Source: Candidatus Saccharibacteria bacterium UBA1944
Lineage (GTDB): Bacteria; Patescibacteriota; Saccharimonadia; Saccharimonadales; Saccharimonadaceae
Assembly: GCA_002336935.1 (NCBI GenBank)
Contig: DDEW01000002.1
Location: forward strand, 1 to 64,000
Direction: 5' to 3'
DNA length: 64,000 nucleotides
Notes under the pieces: model-generated
The model's database searches: none
Told to the model about the DNA's origin: nothing
Seen by the model: the letters and a program-made list of their open reading frames with translations, nothing else
Made by a program: the position numbers and the translations under genes
In this document: positions 52,246-61,149 of the stretch, piece after piece
Layout of the letters: every line of letters begins with the position of its first letter
Position numbering within the stretch: the first letter of the stretch is position 1

Positions 52246-52638
52246 TTATTTATTTCGATTGGTTTTGACAAAGTCGCCTTCACGTTCCATGGTGCTGCGT
52301 AGTTCATACGCCTTACACTGTCCTTCGGTGCCACAATCTTTCCCTATATAGCGGTAATCGCTCTCACTTTCACCGAGCTTGGTGCCGTAGGGGTCGCTGA
52401 AGAGTGATGCATCCATGGCACGAAGTGTTTTGCTGTCAATACTGGCAGGGTAAAATTTGTTCTTTTCATAGTAAACTTCTTCGAGATTGTAATACATGGC
52501 GTTGATGGCAATCTTGCGTGCGGCGTCGCGCTGGACCGCATCCACGCGCTCTTTCTCGCTAAAAAATAGCCATGTCCCTACGCCTAACAGAACAATCACA
52601 ACAACGAGTTCTATAACAGTAAAACCTTTACGCTTCAT
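52246..52638 (-). CDS. Type IV pilin-like prepilin
   Basis: 130 residues from ATG 52638, 7 nt after a minus-strand TATAAT (52651-52646); the frame opens earlier at 52668. MKRKGFTVIELVVVIVLLGVGTWLFF is a prepilin leader: cut between Gly5 and Phe6, Glu at mature position 5, then a helix. The C-terminal part has one Cys pair (CGTEGQCKAYEL). Only pilin gene in the window, 6-8 kb from the pilus machinery genes, and divergent from recA. No peptidase gene (pilD) is seen here. Confidence 0.88.
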   Translation of the reverse strand: MKRKGFTVIELVVVIVLLGVGTWLFFSEKERVDAVQRDAARKIAINAMYYNLEEVYYEKNKFYPASIDSKTLRAMDASLFSDPYGTKLGESESDYRYIGKDCGTEGQCKAYELRSTMEREGDFVKTNRNK

Positions 52639-52697
52639 TAGCAGTATTATAGCACGATGCATGAGCAATCAGCTAGCCGCGGAGCAAGAAAATGCGG

Positions 52698-52703
52698 TAT
52701 ACT
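52698..52703 (+). promoter_or_regulatory. recA promoter -10
   Basis: TATACT (52698-52703), leader ~20 nt with AAAGGGG before the ATG at 52731. No LexA-type palindrome is seen nearby. Confidence 0.65.
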
Positions 52704-52730
52704 AAGGCATAGTAAGTAAAGGGGAAAATA

Positions 52731-53768
52731 ATGGCAAAAAAGACTGAAAGTAAGACACTAGCCGAAAAACCGACTGCCGATGAAGGAAAGCTCAAAGCCC
52801 TAGGCCTTGCGATGGATCAAATCACTAAGCAGTTTGGCGATGGATCAATCATGAAGTTGGGCGAGGCAAAAAAAGTAGATGTAGAACTACTGCCTAGCGG
52901 CAGCCTCAGCCTTGATATTGCATTGGGTGGTGGATACCCTAAGGGACGAATTATTGAAATTTATGGACCAGAGAGTTCCGGCAAAACAACACTCACTCTC
53001 CACGCGATTGCAGAGATGCAGAAACAGGGCGGTACGGCAGCATTTATCGATGCTGAGCATGCGCTGGACCCAGCTTACGCCAAGCGCCTTGGTGTTGACA
53101 CCGATAACCTACTTGTAAGCCAACCAGATAACGGTGAGCAAGCACTGGAAATTGTAGAAACGCTCGTGCGTAGCAACGCGGTTGACCTGATTGTTGTCGA
53201 CTCTGTGGCGGCGCTTGTACCCCAGGCAGAGATTGATGGCGATATGGGTGACAGCCATATGGGCTTGCAGGCTCGGCTTATGAGCCAAGCGTTACGTAAG
53301 CTTACTGGTATCATCAATAAATCACATGCAACCGTTATTTTCATTAATCAGATTCGCATGAAAATTGGCGTGATGTTTGGTAATCCAGAGACGACCACGG
53401 GCGGTAATGCACTGAAGTTCTACGCCAGCGTGCGAGCGGACATTCGTCGCACCGGTCAGATTAAAGAAGGCGAAGAGATTATCGGTAATCGTACTAAAGT
53501 GAAAATTGTGAAGAACAAAATTGCGCCGCCATTCCGCGTCGCTGAGTTTGACATTATGTATAACGAAGGTATTAGTAAAACGGGCGACGTGCTTGATTTG
53601 GCTGTACAACATGGTGTTGTGGGCAAAAGTGGCGCATGGTTCGACTATAACGAGGCCAAGATTGGTCAGGGTAGGGAGTCAACCAAGAAGTACTTGAAGG
53701 ATACCCCAGATGTTCTTGCAGAAATTGAAGCGAAAGTTCGCGAAAAAGTTGCTGCCGAAGCAGAGTAA
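52731..53768 (+). CDS. recA: Recombinase RecA
   Basis: 345 residues. [19 protein letters not shown] (Walker A), [60 protein letters not shown] and [30 protein letters not shown] are hallmark RecA parts. AAAGGGG precedes the ATG. RecA loads on single-stranded DNA for recombination and SOS induction. recX follows after 8 nt and is probably cotranscribed. Confidence 0.99.
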   Translation: MAKKTESKTLAEKPTADEGKLKALGLAMDQITKQFGDGSIMKLGEAKKVDVELLPSGSLSLDIALGGGYPKGRIIEIYGPESSGKTTLTLHAIAEMQKQGGTAAFIDAEHALDPAYAKRLGVDTDNLLVSQPDNGEQALEIVETLVRSNAVDLIVVDSVAALVPQAEIDGDMGDSHMGLQARLMSQALRKLTGIINKSHATVIFINQIRMKIGVMFGNPETTTGGNALKFYASVRADIRRTGQIKEGEEIIGNRTKVKIVKNKIAPPFRVAEFDIMYNEGISKTGDVLDLAVQHGVVGKSGAWFDYNEAKIGQGRESTKKYLKDTPDVLAEIEAKVREKVAAEAE

Positions 53769-53776
53769 CGACTGCT

Positions 53777-54418
53777 GTGATGAAAATCACCGACATCTCC
53801 ATTCAGGCTAAAAATAATGATCGGGTGAACATCAGTGTTGATGGCGTATACCGGTTTAGTCTTGATGTCTTCCAACTGGGTGAATTGGGAATTAAACGGG
53901 GGAATGAGTATACGGAGGAGGAGCTTGAGGCTCTTGAAACCGAAAGCCTATTTGGTAAGCTCTATGCACGTGCAGTGGAATATACAATGCTACGCCCGCA
54001 TAGCAGCAAAGAACTCCGTGATTACTTGTGGAAAAAAACTTTAGACAAAAGAGGGAAGGAGGGGAGAATAAAAAAGGGATACTCCCCTGCCCTCACACAA
54101 CGCGTCTATAAGAGGATTTTAGCTAAAGGATATGTAAATGACGAGGCGTTTACTCGGTTTTGGGTGCAAAATCGTCACCAGGCTAAAGGTGCTTCCAGGC
54201 GTAAGCTGATTTCTGAACTACGTGTCAAAGGTATCGAGAGTAATGTCATAGAGACAGTGTTGGCCGACGTGGGCAGGAATGATCAAGATGAGTTGGCTAA
54301 AATGATGGGCAAAAAACGGGCAAAATACCCCGAAGATGTAAAACTCATGCAGTATCTTGTCCGCCAAGGATTTTCGTATGATGATGTGAAGCGCGCGATA
54401 ACCAAAGCGGAGGACTAA
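53777..54418 (+). CDS. recX: RecX-family regulator of RecA
   Basis: 213 residues (ATG 53777 or 53780). After an N-terminal extension with DGVYRFSLDVFQLGELGIKRG, the helical RecX repeats appear: YARAVEYTMLRPHSSKELRDYLWKK, ILAKGYVNDEAFTRFWVQNRHQAKGASRRKLISELRVKGI and YLVRQGFSYDDVKRAI. RecX binds RecA filaments and limits their growth. The recA-recX order supports the call. Its 3' end overlaps the convergent PRC-barrel gene by 4 nt. Confidence 0.9.
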   Translation: MMKITDISIQAKNNDRVNISVDGVYRFSLDVFQLGELGIKRGNEYTEEELEALETESLFGKLYARAVEYTMLRPHSSKELRDYLWKKTLDKRGKEGRIKKGYSPALTQRVYKRILAKGYVNDEAFTRFWVQNRHQAKGASRRKLISELRVKGIESNVIETVLADVGRNDQDELAKMMGKKRAKYPEDVKLMQYLVRQGFSYDDVKRAITKAED

Positions 54419-54999
54419 TGATGATCAGACTGAATCTGCTCATGGGCTGGTTCCGACTTGCGAAACGGATTGACGTAGCTACCAACAACTTCGTGCAACT
54501 CTGGTTCGGGCGTTTCTGCCTGGCTGTGAACAACAATGGCGGTGTCATTGATTTCAATAATTTGTGAACGATGGATTAAGAGTTCGGTGTCGTTAAGACT
54601 TTTAAAAAGTGGGCGCTTTACCGTCAATTGCTGAACAACAAAGCCACCCGTATCAATGGTGTAGTCGATGACCTTTCCTAGTTTCTGCTTCCTTTCGTCG
54701 GCAACGTTCATGCCAACGAGATGAAAGTTGAGTTTATAAATATCGTTGAGCTTAATAATATCATCCGGTAAGACAAACTCATCAGCCGAATCAACGATCA
54801 TTCCTACGTCGCTGAGTTCACGAACGTCAGCTAGCCGGAGGAGCGACGGATGCTCAGAGAGGAGTGGCCCTTCGAGCTCATAGGCAATAATGAATAGATT
54901 TGCTGGGTCAATAATTGCTTGTTTTGTTCGCGCCAGCTCGGCACCGGTTTGCAAACCCATGACAGGGGTGTTGAGGAGTGAGGAGCCAAGAAGCATCAT
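54415..54999 (-). CDS. PRC-barrel domain protein
   Basis: 194 residues from ATG 54999, 6 nt after a minus-strand TATACT (55011-55006); the frame also opens at 55149. MMLLGSSLLNTPVMGLQTGAELARTKQAIIDPANLFIIAYEL is the usual first PRC-barrel strand set; a second half (HLVGMNVADERKQKLGKVIDYTIDTGGFVVQQLTVKR) looks like another PRC-barrel. Such domains bind RNA or partner proteins (RimM, photosystem H subunit). Lies after the pilus operon but has its own promoter. Confidence 0.8.
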   Translation of the reverse strand: MMLLGSSLLNTPVMGLQTGAELARTKQAIIDPANLFIIAYELEGPLLSEHPSLLRLADVRELSDVGMIVDSADEFVLPDDIIKLNDIYKLNFHLVGMNVADERKQKLGKVIDYTIDTGGFVVQQLTVKRPLFKSLNDTELLIHRSQIIEINDTAIVVHSQAETPEPELHEVVGSYVNPFRKSEPAHEQIQSDHH

Positions 55000-55012
55000 A
55001 TGACTAGTATAC

Positions 55013-55291
55013 CTACATAAATGGGTTAGTTCTACCTGCTGGCAATACGAATGGGGTTGTCTCGGTAGAAGAACGATTAAGTTTGTTAATCTTTTCGATG
55101 GTTGCGGTGTCGAATTTATCGATGCCCGCTGTCGGCTGCTCAACGGCACGTTCGTTGATAGATTGGTTGATCATGAAAGTAGCAAGAGCGAGACCACCAA
55201 TGACAGACAAGACAAAAAGAATGATGTGATAACGATGGAGAAAATGCGAAAGAGCTTTGCTAAGCTGTTGGGTGCTGATATCTGTTTTCAT
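55013..55291 (-). CDS. Single-helix protein at the end of the pilus operon
   Basis: 92 residues: cytoplasmic Gln/Ser/His-rich start (MKTDISTQQLSKALSHFLHRYH), one helix (IILFVLSVIGGLALATFMI) and an external tail ending TTPFVLPAGRTNPFM. Its start overlaps the stop of pilO by one base. By position it could be the short PilP-like part of the alignment complex, but no sequence motif confirms that. Confidence 0.6.
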   Translation of the reverse strand: MKTDISTQQLSKALSHFLHRYHIILFVLSVIGGLALATFMINQSINERAVEQPTAGIDKFDTATIEKINKLNRSSTETTPFVLPAGRTNPFM

Positions 55292-55938
55292 TATCGTACG
55301 TATACCTCAATTGTTAGAACATCACTGGTAACTTCATTGCCCTTTGCATCGGCAGGACGAGAAAGAGTAACTTGGGAGATACGCATTTTGAATAAGCTTC
55401 CTTCTATTGAATGAATAAAACGTAGCATAGCATTGTAGTCAACCGGGTTTTTGAGTGTCACGGTGGCGGTCATTGACTTAACCCCACTGGGAACCGCACT
55501 GGTGTTCCCAGTGGCAGCGGCAGATGAGTTATTTGCGGTTGTCGGTGAGCTAGAGGTTGTTGCGCTAGGTGTGGTAGGCGTAACTTTGGCATCAGCGAAG
55601 GTAATATTAGTGACGCTCAGTCCAGCGTTGTTTGCAAAGTTATTGATGTCACGAATAATCTGGTCCTGATAAACGTAACTTTTACTTGCCGCGACTATTT
55701 GAGAGGCTCGCTCTACGGTATCTTGCTTCTCCGCTAATTCGCGCTTAACGACAATAAGGTTCTGTAGACTCGAGTTACTTGCCTGCGCCTCCGCAGCGGT
55801 GGTGCGCGCTTTTGCTGAATAATCGGCCAGCACATTATAGCCAACCATGAATACGCCTCCCCCAGCGCCGACAAGCAACACAAGGCAGGCAATTAAGATG
55901 AGGCGAAGCTTTGCTGGGTTAAGACGAGAATGGTTCAT
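55291..55938 (-). CDS. pilO: Type IV pilus alignment protein PilO
   Basis: 215 residues: one N-terminal helix (LRLILIACLVLLVGAGGGVFMVGY), a coiled-coil segment (~45-90), a Ser/Thr/Ala-rich linker (TPTTPSATTSSSPTTANNSS) and a C-terminal ferredoxin-like domain (VTLKNPVDYNAMLRFIHSIEGSLFKMRISQVTLSRP). This is the PilO layout. Start overlaps pilN by 4 nt. PilN and PilO form the inner-membrane platform that links PilM to the pilus. Confidence 0.8.
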   Translation of the reverse strand: MNHSRLNPAKLRLILIACLVLLVGAGGGVFMVGYNVLADYSAKARTTAAEAQASNSSLQNLIVVKRELAEKQDTVERASQIVAASKSYVYQDQIIRDINNFANNAGLSVTNITFADAKVTPTTPSATTSSSPTTANNSSAAATGNTSAVPSGVKSMTATVTLKNPVDYNAMLRFIHSIEGSLFKMRISQVTLSRPADAKGNEVTSDVLTIEVYVR

Positions 55939-56495
55939 TGCTTGAGCGCCTCCCGTGAGAAAGTGACATTGTACACAGCGGTATATTGATAGTCAGATGC
56001 TGGTTTTTCTTCCTTCGTAACTGATTGAAAGCTCACGTCTGAAAACAAAGGAGATTTTTGGAGGCTTGCTTTGATATCAATGGCAAGACCGTATGACTTG
56101 GTATGAATAGTGAGCACGGTAGGCGTACCGAAGCTTTCTGGGTTTAGTGCAAGTGTATCGAGGCGGGCATCTTGTGGCAATGCAGCGGCAACGCCAGTAA
56201 TGAGCTTTGTATATGGCACCTGTTTGTCTAGGATTACTTTTGCTGTAGCAAGATCGGATTTAAACTGTGTGGCAAGCTGCTTCGTTTCGGCATAGCCATT
56301 GGTTTTTTGTTCATTCTCTTGGATAACGGCCTCATTGCGAGCCTTATCGTTACCAATGATAAGGTATACACCCACCATCTCGACAATAAGAACGGCGATA
56401 ACGAGGGCCATAAGAAACACATAGCGACGAAGCAAGGTATTGGTTCGTGCTGCGGCAAGCTGGCGTCGGTCGTCGGGTGCGAGAAGGTTTATCAT
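55935..56495 (-). CDS. pilN: Type IV pilus assembly protein PilN
   Basis: 186 residues: MINLLAPDDRRQLAAAR at the N-terminus is the PilM-binding INLLP-like motif, followed by one helix (YVFLMALVIAVLIVEMVGVYLII), a coil and a ferredoxin-like domain. Its ATG overlaps the pilM stop (ATGA). Partner of PilM and PilO. Confidence 0.85.
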   Translation of the reverse strand: MINLLAPDDRRQLAAARTNTLLRRYVFLMALVIAVLIVEMVGVYLIIGNDKARNEAVIQENEQKTNGYAETKQLATQFKSDLATAKVILDKQVPYTKLITGVAAALPQDARLDTLALNPESFGTPTVLTIHTKSYGLAIDIKASLQKSPLFSDVSFQSVTKEEKPASDYQYTAVYNVTFSREALKQ

Positions 56496-57550
56496 TTCCA
56501 GATTGCCTCATTTTGGACACTGGCAAGACCGGCCACTGTAATATAACGGGGACGAAACTGCTTGTTTGGTTCTTGAAGGTGACCGAAGTCAAGTTTTTGC
56601 CATGGGCTTGCAACGCGCGCAGGCATCACAAGTTCATTAGTGAAAAATTCCCCGATTCCTGGCACGTTAGCGCCGCCACCGACAATCAGTACTTGTTCAA
56701 TTTTGCGGTCATCATTGAGCCGCTCATTGTAGTAGCGAATAACCTTTCGTACCTCGGTGACAATGCGCTGCAGGCTCGGCTTTAACGCTGCTGAAATTTT
56801 TGCTTGGCGTGGTCCTGCGCTCAGCCCGTTGAGAACCTTGAGCTGATGAGCGTTTTCAAGGGCAATGTTGAGCTTTTTGGCAATATCGATGGTGAATGTA
56901 TTGCCACCCAGACCCACTCCTCCAGTAACGCGGATAGCCCCCTTGTCAAGAACTGCGATGTCGGTGCTTGCTGGACCAATGTCAACAATAAGGGTAGAAA
57001 GATGGCCCTCCTCGGTTGCTTCAAGCACTCTGGCGACTGCATTGATACTCGGTTCGGCAATAACGGGTAACAGGTCGGCGCCACGAACGGCGTTGATGCA
57101 GCTATCGACAAGGGTTGACGGTACTGCCGACATGACGACAGTTAACTTATCTTTAGTCCGTTCAATAACCTCGTGATCAACATAGAGTGAATTGAGCGGA
57201 ATCGGAATATACTGATCAACCTCAACCTCAACAGCATTCTGAATGCGTTTTTCTTCGGTGACCGGGAGGCTGAAGGTGCGCGAGAAAGTGCGACCTGTCG
57301 GTAGCCCCACAACGACATGATCGGAACCTAGTGTGCCAATCACGTTGTCGTGAAGAAGTGAGCGGATACTTTCTGCTAAGTAGGGATCCTCTGGGTTATC
57401 TAGAGAGGCTTGAACTTTAGCAGGATCGAGATCAAGTGAACCATAGCCGAGTACAAGCCACTTTTTAGGGTCAACTGACATCACTTTAATACCAGTCTGG
57501 CTGATATCAAGACCAATCAGGGGTTTATCTTTATAGAATAGTTTTGTCAT
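56492..57550 (-). CDS. pilM: Type IV pilus assembly ATPase-fold protein PilM
   Basis: 352 residues of the actin/SHS2 fold: LIGLDISQTGIKVMSVDPK, VVVGLPTGRTFSRTFSLPV, LIVDIGPASTDIAVLDKGAIRVTGGVGLGGNTFTIDIAK and VLIVGGGANVPGIGEFF. PilM binds ATP and the PilN N-terminus on the cytoplasmic face. A TATACT promoter stands at 57587-57582, so pilMNO may be transcribed apart from pilBC. Confidence 0.92.
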   Translation of the reverse strand: MTKLFYKDKPLIGLDISQTGIKVMSVDPKKWLVLGYGSLDLDPAKVQASLDNPEDPYLAESIRSLLHDNVIGTLGSDHVVVGLPTGRTFSRTFSLPVTEEKRIQNAVEVEVDQYIPIPLNSLYVDHEVIERTKDKLTVVMSAVPSTLVDSCINAVRGADLLPVIAEPSINAVARVLEATEEGHLSTLIVDIGPASTDIAVLDKGAIRVTGGVGLGGNTFTIDIAKKLNIALENAHQLKVLNGLSAGPRQAKISAALKPSLQRIVTEVRKVIRYYNERLNDDRKIEQVLIVGGGANVPGIGEFFTNELVMPARVASPWQKLDFGHLQEPNKQFRPRYITVAGLASVQNEAIWK

Positions 57551-57581
57551 TGGTGCCCACTAATAGAATTTCTCTCTATAT

Positions 57582-57590
57582 AGTATAGCA
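57582..57590 (-). promoter_or_regulatory. Promoter in front of pilM
   Basis: On the minus strand TGC-TATACT (57590-57582) lies in the 59-bp gap between pilC and pilM, giving a leader of about 25 nt to the pilM ATG at 57550. Confidence 0.6.
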
Positions 57591-57609
57591 TGAGCGCTTT
57601 GAAAATAGA

Positions 57610-58839
57610 CTAGCTTTTTATGTTTTGCGCAAGGCCTGCAATCGGGCCCATAACACTTGCGGCAATCAATCCCACCATGGAGCCCATGATAAGGATCATC
57701 ACTGGCTCAATAATCGAGCTAATTCCATCAATTGCTACGTCTACCTCTTCTTCGTAGAAGTCGGCAACCTTTACAAGCACCGTATCGGTTTGGCCGGTTT
57801 CCTCACCTACCGCGAGCATTTGTGCCACAATTGGCGGGAAGAGATCGTCTTTCTCGAGAACACTTGAAAGCGTTTTTCCGTTTTTAACTTGCTCGGCTGC
57901 ATCGACGAGCGCTTTCTCGTATACAACGTTGCCAACCGCTCGAGCAGTAACATTGAGCGCTTCGAGGACTGCCACACCCGCGCCCATCAGTGCTGAAAAT
58001 GTGCGAGCAAAGCGCGCAACGGCCACTTTACGGATGATTGGGTTAATCATGGGAACGCGCAGAACGAACTGGTGAAAGATAGCTTTTCCACGAGGAGTTT
58101 TAAGGAAACGCAGGAACATCACAACCCCACCAATAACAAGTGGCAGAAGGAACAGGCCATATTTAACCAAAAAATCACTGATAGTCAACATGGCTTGGGT
58201 GAGGGCAGGAAGTTTAGCATCGGGCCCACCAAGATCTTTGAGGATTTTACCAATTTGTGGAATGACGAATAGCATAAGGCCGAAGAAAGCGAGGATAGTA
58301 ATCACCATGAGTACTGATGGGTAAGTCATGGCACTCTTGATTTTTTTACGCATGCTGGCATTTTTTTCTTGTTGCATGGCAAGGCGTTTTAGAATGTCGT
58401 CAAGGATACCTGCTGATTCACCAGCGCGAACCATGTTAACGTAGACATCGTTAAATGTATTAGGGTATTTTACCAGTGCGTCGGCAAGTGTTGCGCCTGC
58501 TTCAACGTCTTTGACAATGCCAGCACTTACCTTCTTGAGCGCGGCGCTATCGGTGTGGTCATGCAGCGATGTAAGCGCTCTGAGGATTGGCACCCCAGCG
58601 CTCACCATGGCGCTTAATTGTCGAGTGAACATGACAAGATCATCACTTTTGACTTTATTGCCACCCAGGAAGTTGAGGAATCCAAATGAGGTCTTTTTTT
58701 CACTACCTTCTTTGAGGCTGATGGGGCTTAGGCCCTGTTTTGAAAGGGTAGAAATGGCAGCAGCTCGGTCATTTGCATCAAAGCCGCCGTTGACGACTTT
58801 TCCTTGGGAGTTGGTTGCAACATAAAGATAGCTCGGCAT
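57610..58839 (-). CDS. pilC: Type IV pilus inner-membrane platform protein PilC
   Basis: 409 residues with two GspF/PilC domains: LVMFTRQLSAMVSAGVPILRALTSL ... NMVRAGESAGILDDILKRLA, and ARFARTFSALMGAGVAVLEALNVTA ... MLAVGEETGQTDTVLVKVADFYEEEVD, separated by helices, with a final helix PVMILIMGSMVGLIAASVMGP. PilC is the core membrane protein of the pilus motor. Starts 3 nt after pilB ends. Confidence 0.95.
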   Translation of the reverse strand: MPSYLYVATNSQGKVVNGGFDANDRAAAISTLSKQGLSPISLKEGSEKKTSFGFLNFLGGNKVKSDDLVMFTRQLSAMVSAGVPILRALTSLHDHTDSAALKKVSAGIVKDVEAGATLADALVKYPNTFNDVYVNMVRAGESAGILDDILKRLAMQQEKNASMRKKIKSAMTYPSVLMVITILAFFGLMLFVIPQIGKILKDLGGPDAKLPALTQAMLTISDFLVKYGLFLLPLVIGGVVMFLRFLKTPRGKAIFHQFVLRVPMINPIIRKVAVARFARTFSALMGAGVAVLEALNVTARAVGNVVYEKALVDAAEQVKNGKTLSSVLEKDDLFPPIVAQMLAVGEETGQTDTVLVKVADFYEEEVDVAIDGISSIIEPVMILIMGSMVGLIAASVMGPIAGLAQNIKS

Positions 58840-58842
58840 ATA

Positions 58843-60624
58843 TTATTCCCTTGTGACGCGCAGCACTTCCTCAAGGGTCGTATTTCCGCGGAGTGATTTA
58901 ATAAGGCCATCAGTTTGCATCGTTGTCATACCTTCGCTCACTGCCTGGTCTTGAATTTGATTACTGGTAGCATTGGCGACAATCATTTTTTGAACAGGGA
59001 CACTTACACCAAGGACTTCATAGATACCGATTCGTCCTTTGTATCCGGTGTGATTACATTCGTCGCAGCCGTCAGGATGGGCCTTCCATAGGCCCGTCAC
59101 AGTGCGTTCGTTTGTGCCGAGAGGAGTCTCGCCACCGACCCCTTGATCGGCAGCTTGTTTTTCTAGACGACGAATATCGGCAAAGTTTTGGCCCTCCCTG
59201 AGGTTGAATAGCTTGACCATTTCGTCGACTTCAGGTTGGCTGGGAGTATATTGTTCTCGACATGTCATGCAAAGCCGGCGAACCAGGCGCTGGCCCACTA
59301 CTGCCTTCACGGTGCTCGCAATGAGGAACGGCTCGATGCCCATGTCAAGTAAACGGGGGAGACACGTCGCGGCGTTGTTGGTGTGGAGGGTGCTAAACAC
59401 CAAGTGCCCCGTTAGGGCAGCCTGTACACCAAGGTTGGCTGTCTCGCTGTCACGAATTTCTCCTACCATGATGATGTTAGGATCCTGGCGTAGCAAAGCG
59501 CGTAGCCCATTGGCGAATGTCATACCTGCCTTGACGTTGGTTTGTGTCTGGTTGACGCCAGGAATCTTGTATTCGACTGGGTCTTCAATGGTAGAGATGT
59601 TCACATCAGGACGATTGAGGAGGGTGAGGACACTAAAGAGAGAGGTCGACTTACCGCTACCTGTTGGTCCGGTAATCAGTACCATGCCATTAGGCTCTGC
59701 GATGGCCTCGGTGATAATGGCGAGCGAATGCCCCCAGTAGCCGAGATCGGTAAGTGACACGGCCTGGTTGGACTCATCGAGAATACGCATAACGACTTTT
59801 TCGCCATCGGCAATTGGCAATGTTGAAACGCGTAGTGCGTATTGTTTGCCGGCAACCTTTATTTTAAACCGGCCATCTTGCGGCACGCGGCGTTCATCAA
59901 TCTTAAGATTGGATAGAATTTTAATGCGGCTAACAAGTGCCCCAAGCACGTTCCGCGGCAACTGATTGACCTCGCGCAGTACACCATCAATACGGTAGCG
60001 AATTTGCACGTATTCTTCACGTGGTTCGATGTGGATGTCGGAGGCCTGCGAACGAATAGCGTATTCAAGTAAAAGGTTAACAGTCTGTGCAATAGGAGAA
60101 TCTTCTGCTACCTCCGCTTCGGTTACTTGCTGTGCAGTGCCGTCGTCTTCGCGCTGGATGTCGATGACCTCGTTAAGCTCCTCATTGACGTCGCCACGGT
60201 AGTTCTCAAGGCATTGAAGGATGTTCTCGTGCGGTGCAATGTAAACTTTGGTATTTTCGCCAACTTCTTTCTCGATAAAGCTGACCGCTTGCACGTCATC
60301 AGGGTCATCCATGGCAAGATGGACAAGACCATCTTCATCTACCTGAAAGATAACTGCATTATATTGGCGCGCAATGCGTTCAGGAATTTTGTTGAGCACA
60401 TCTTGGGGTATATCTCGAGGGTCAATCTCTATGTATGGAATCTCTGCGTAATCAGCAAATAACTTCTTGAGTGAAGGCTCGTCAATCACTTGCTTCTCGA
60501 TGATGATATCTTGCAATGGGCGATTCAAACGTGCGCTCTCTTCTTTGAGAACGTCGAGTTGTTCCGCCGTTTGGATGCCACCCTTTACGAGCAGTTTAAT
60601 AAGTGTATCATCTGAAATACGCAT
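58843..60624 (-). CDS. pilB: Type IV pilus extension ATPase PilB
   Basis: 593 residues from ATG 60624 (a TTG at 60654 would add 10). N-terminal GspE/MshEN domain (ISDDTLIKLLVKGGIQTAEQLDVL), SQASDIHIEPREEYVQIRYRIDG, Walker A GPTGSGKSTSLFSVL, STIEDPVEYKIPG, Walker B IIMVGEIRDSETA, HLVFSTLHTNNAAT, and the zinc-binding Cys pairs CMTCREQY and CDECNHTGYKGRIGIYEVL. Powers pilus extension. No pilT retraction ATPase is in the window. Confidence 0.95.
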   Translation of the reverse strand: MRISDDTLIKLLVKGGIQTAEQLDVLKEESARLNRPLQDIIIEKQVIDEPSLKKLFADYAEIPYIEIDPRDIPQDVLNKIPERIARQYNAVIFQVDEDGLVHLAMDDPDDVQAVSFIEKEVGENTKVYIAPHENILQCLENYRGDVNEELNEVIDIQREDDGTAQQVTEAEVAEDSPIAQTVNLLLEYAIRSQASDIHIEPREEYVQIRYRIDGVLREVNQLPRNVLGALVSRIKILSNLKIDERRVPQDGRFKIKVAGKQYALRVSTLPIADGEKVVMRILDESNQAVSLTDLGYWGHSLAIITEAIAEPNGMVLITGPTGSGKSTSLFSVLTLLNRPDVNISTIEDPVEYKIPGVNQTQTNVKAGMTFANGLRALLRQDPNIIMVGEIRDSETANLGVQAALTGHLVFSTLHTNNAATCLPRLLDMGIEPFLIASTVKAVVGQRLVRRLCMTCREQYTPSQPEVDEMVKLFNLREGQNFADIRRLEKQAADQGVGGETPLGTNERTVTGLWKAHPDGCDECNHTGYKGRIGIYEVLGVSVPVQKMIVANATSNQIQDQAVSEGMTTMQTDGLIKSLRGNTTLEEVLRVTRE

Positions 60625-60693
60625 ACCGCTTATAGCTATTGTATCTGATTGCAAGCCCCAGCGCTAGTCTAAATATGCTATACTAACACCGAT

Positions 60694-61149
60694 ATGGAAC
60701 GAGCGGCGACCTCTAGTGATGCAATGATGGCACTTGGCGAGAAGCTAGGCCAACTTATGCGTGGTGGCGAGGTGGTTGAGCTGATTGGTGATGTAGGTGC
60801 AGGTAAAACCACATTTACCAAAGGCGTTGCCAAGGGTCTAGGGGTGGATGAAGACGTGCAGAGCCCGACATTTACGATTAGCCGGGTGTACAATGGGCGT
60901 GACGATTTGCAACTGGCGCACTATGATTTTTATCGTCTTGTTGATGCCGGGATTTTAAGCGCTGAGTTACATGAATCCACGCAGAGCACCGATGTGGTGA
61001 CTGTAGTAGAGTGGGGTCAGATTGTTGCGGGGGTTCTGCCCAAGGACACGCTTCATGTTGCGATTACATCGCCTTCAGAAACGGAGCGCCGAGTAGTATT
61101 TACGGCTGGAGGTATTCGAGCAGAAGAATTAATGAGGGCGATACCATGA
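60694..61149 (+). CDS. tsaE: tRNA t6A biosynthesis ATPase TsaE
   Basis: 151 residues: GGEVVELIGDVGAGKTTFTKGVAKGLG (Walker A), VQSPTFTISRVYNGR (switch), LAHYDFYRLVDAG and VEWGQIVAGVLP, the TsaE pattern. TsaE works with TsaB and TsaD to make t6A37 in ANN-reading tRNAs. TATACT with TGC before it lies 9 nt before the ATG. Its TGA overlaps the tsaB ATG (ATGA). tsaD is not in the window. Confidence 0.93.
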   Translation: MERAATSSDAMMALGEKLGQLMRGGEVVELIGDVGAGKTTFTKGVAKGLGVDEDVQSPTFTISRVYNGRDDLQLAHYDFYRLVDAGILSAELHESTQSTDVVTVVEWGQIVAGVLPKDTLHVAITSPSETERRVVFTAGGIRAEELMRAIP

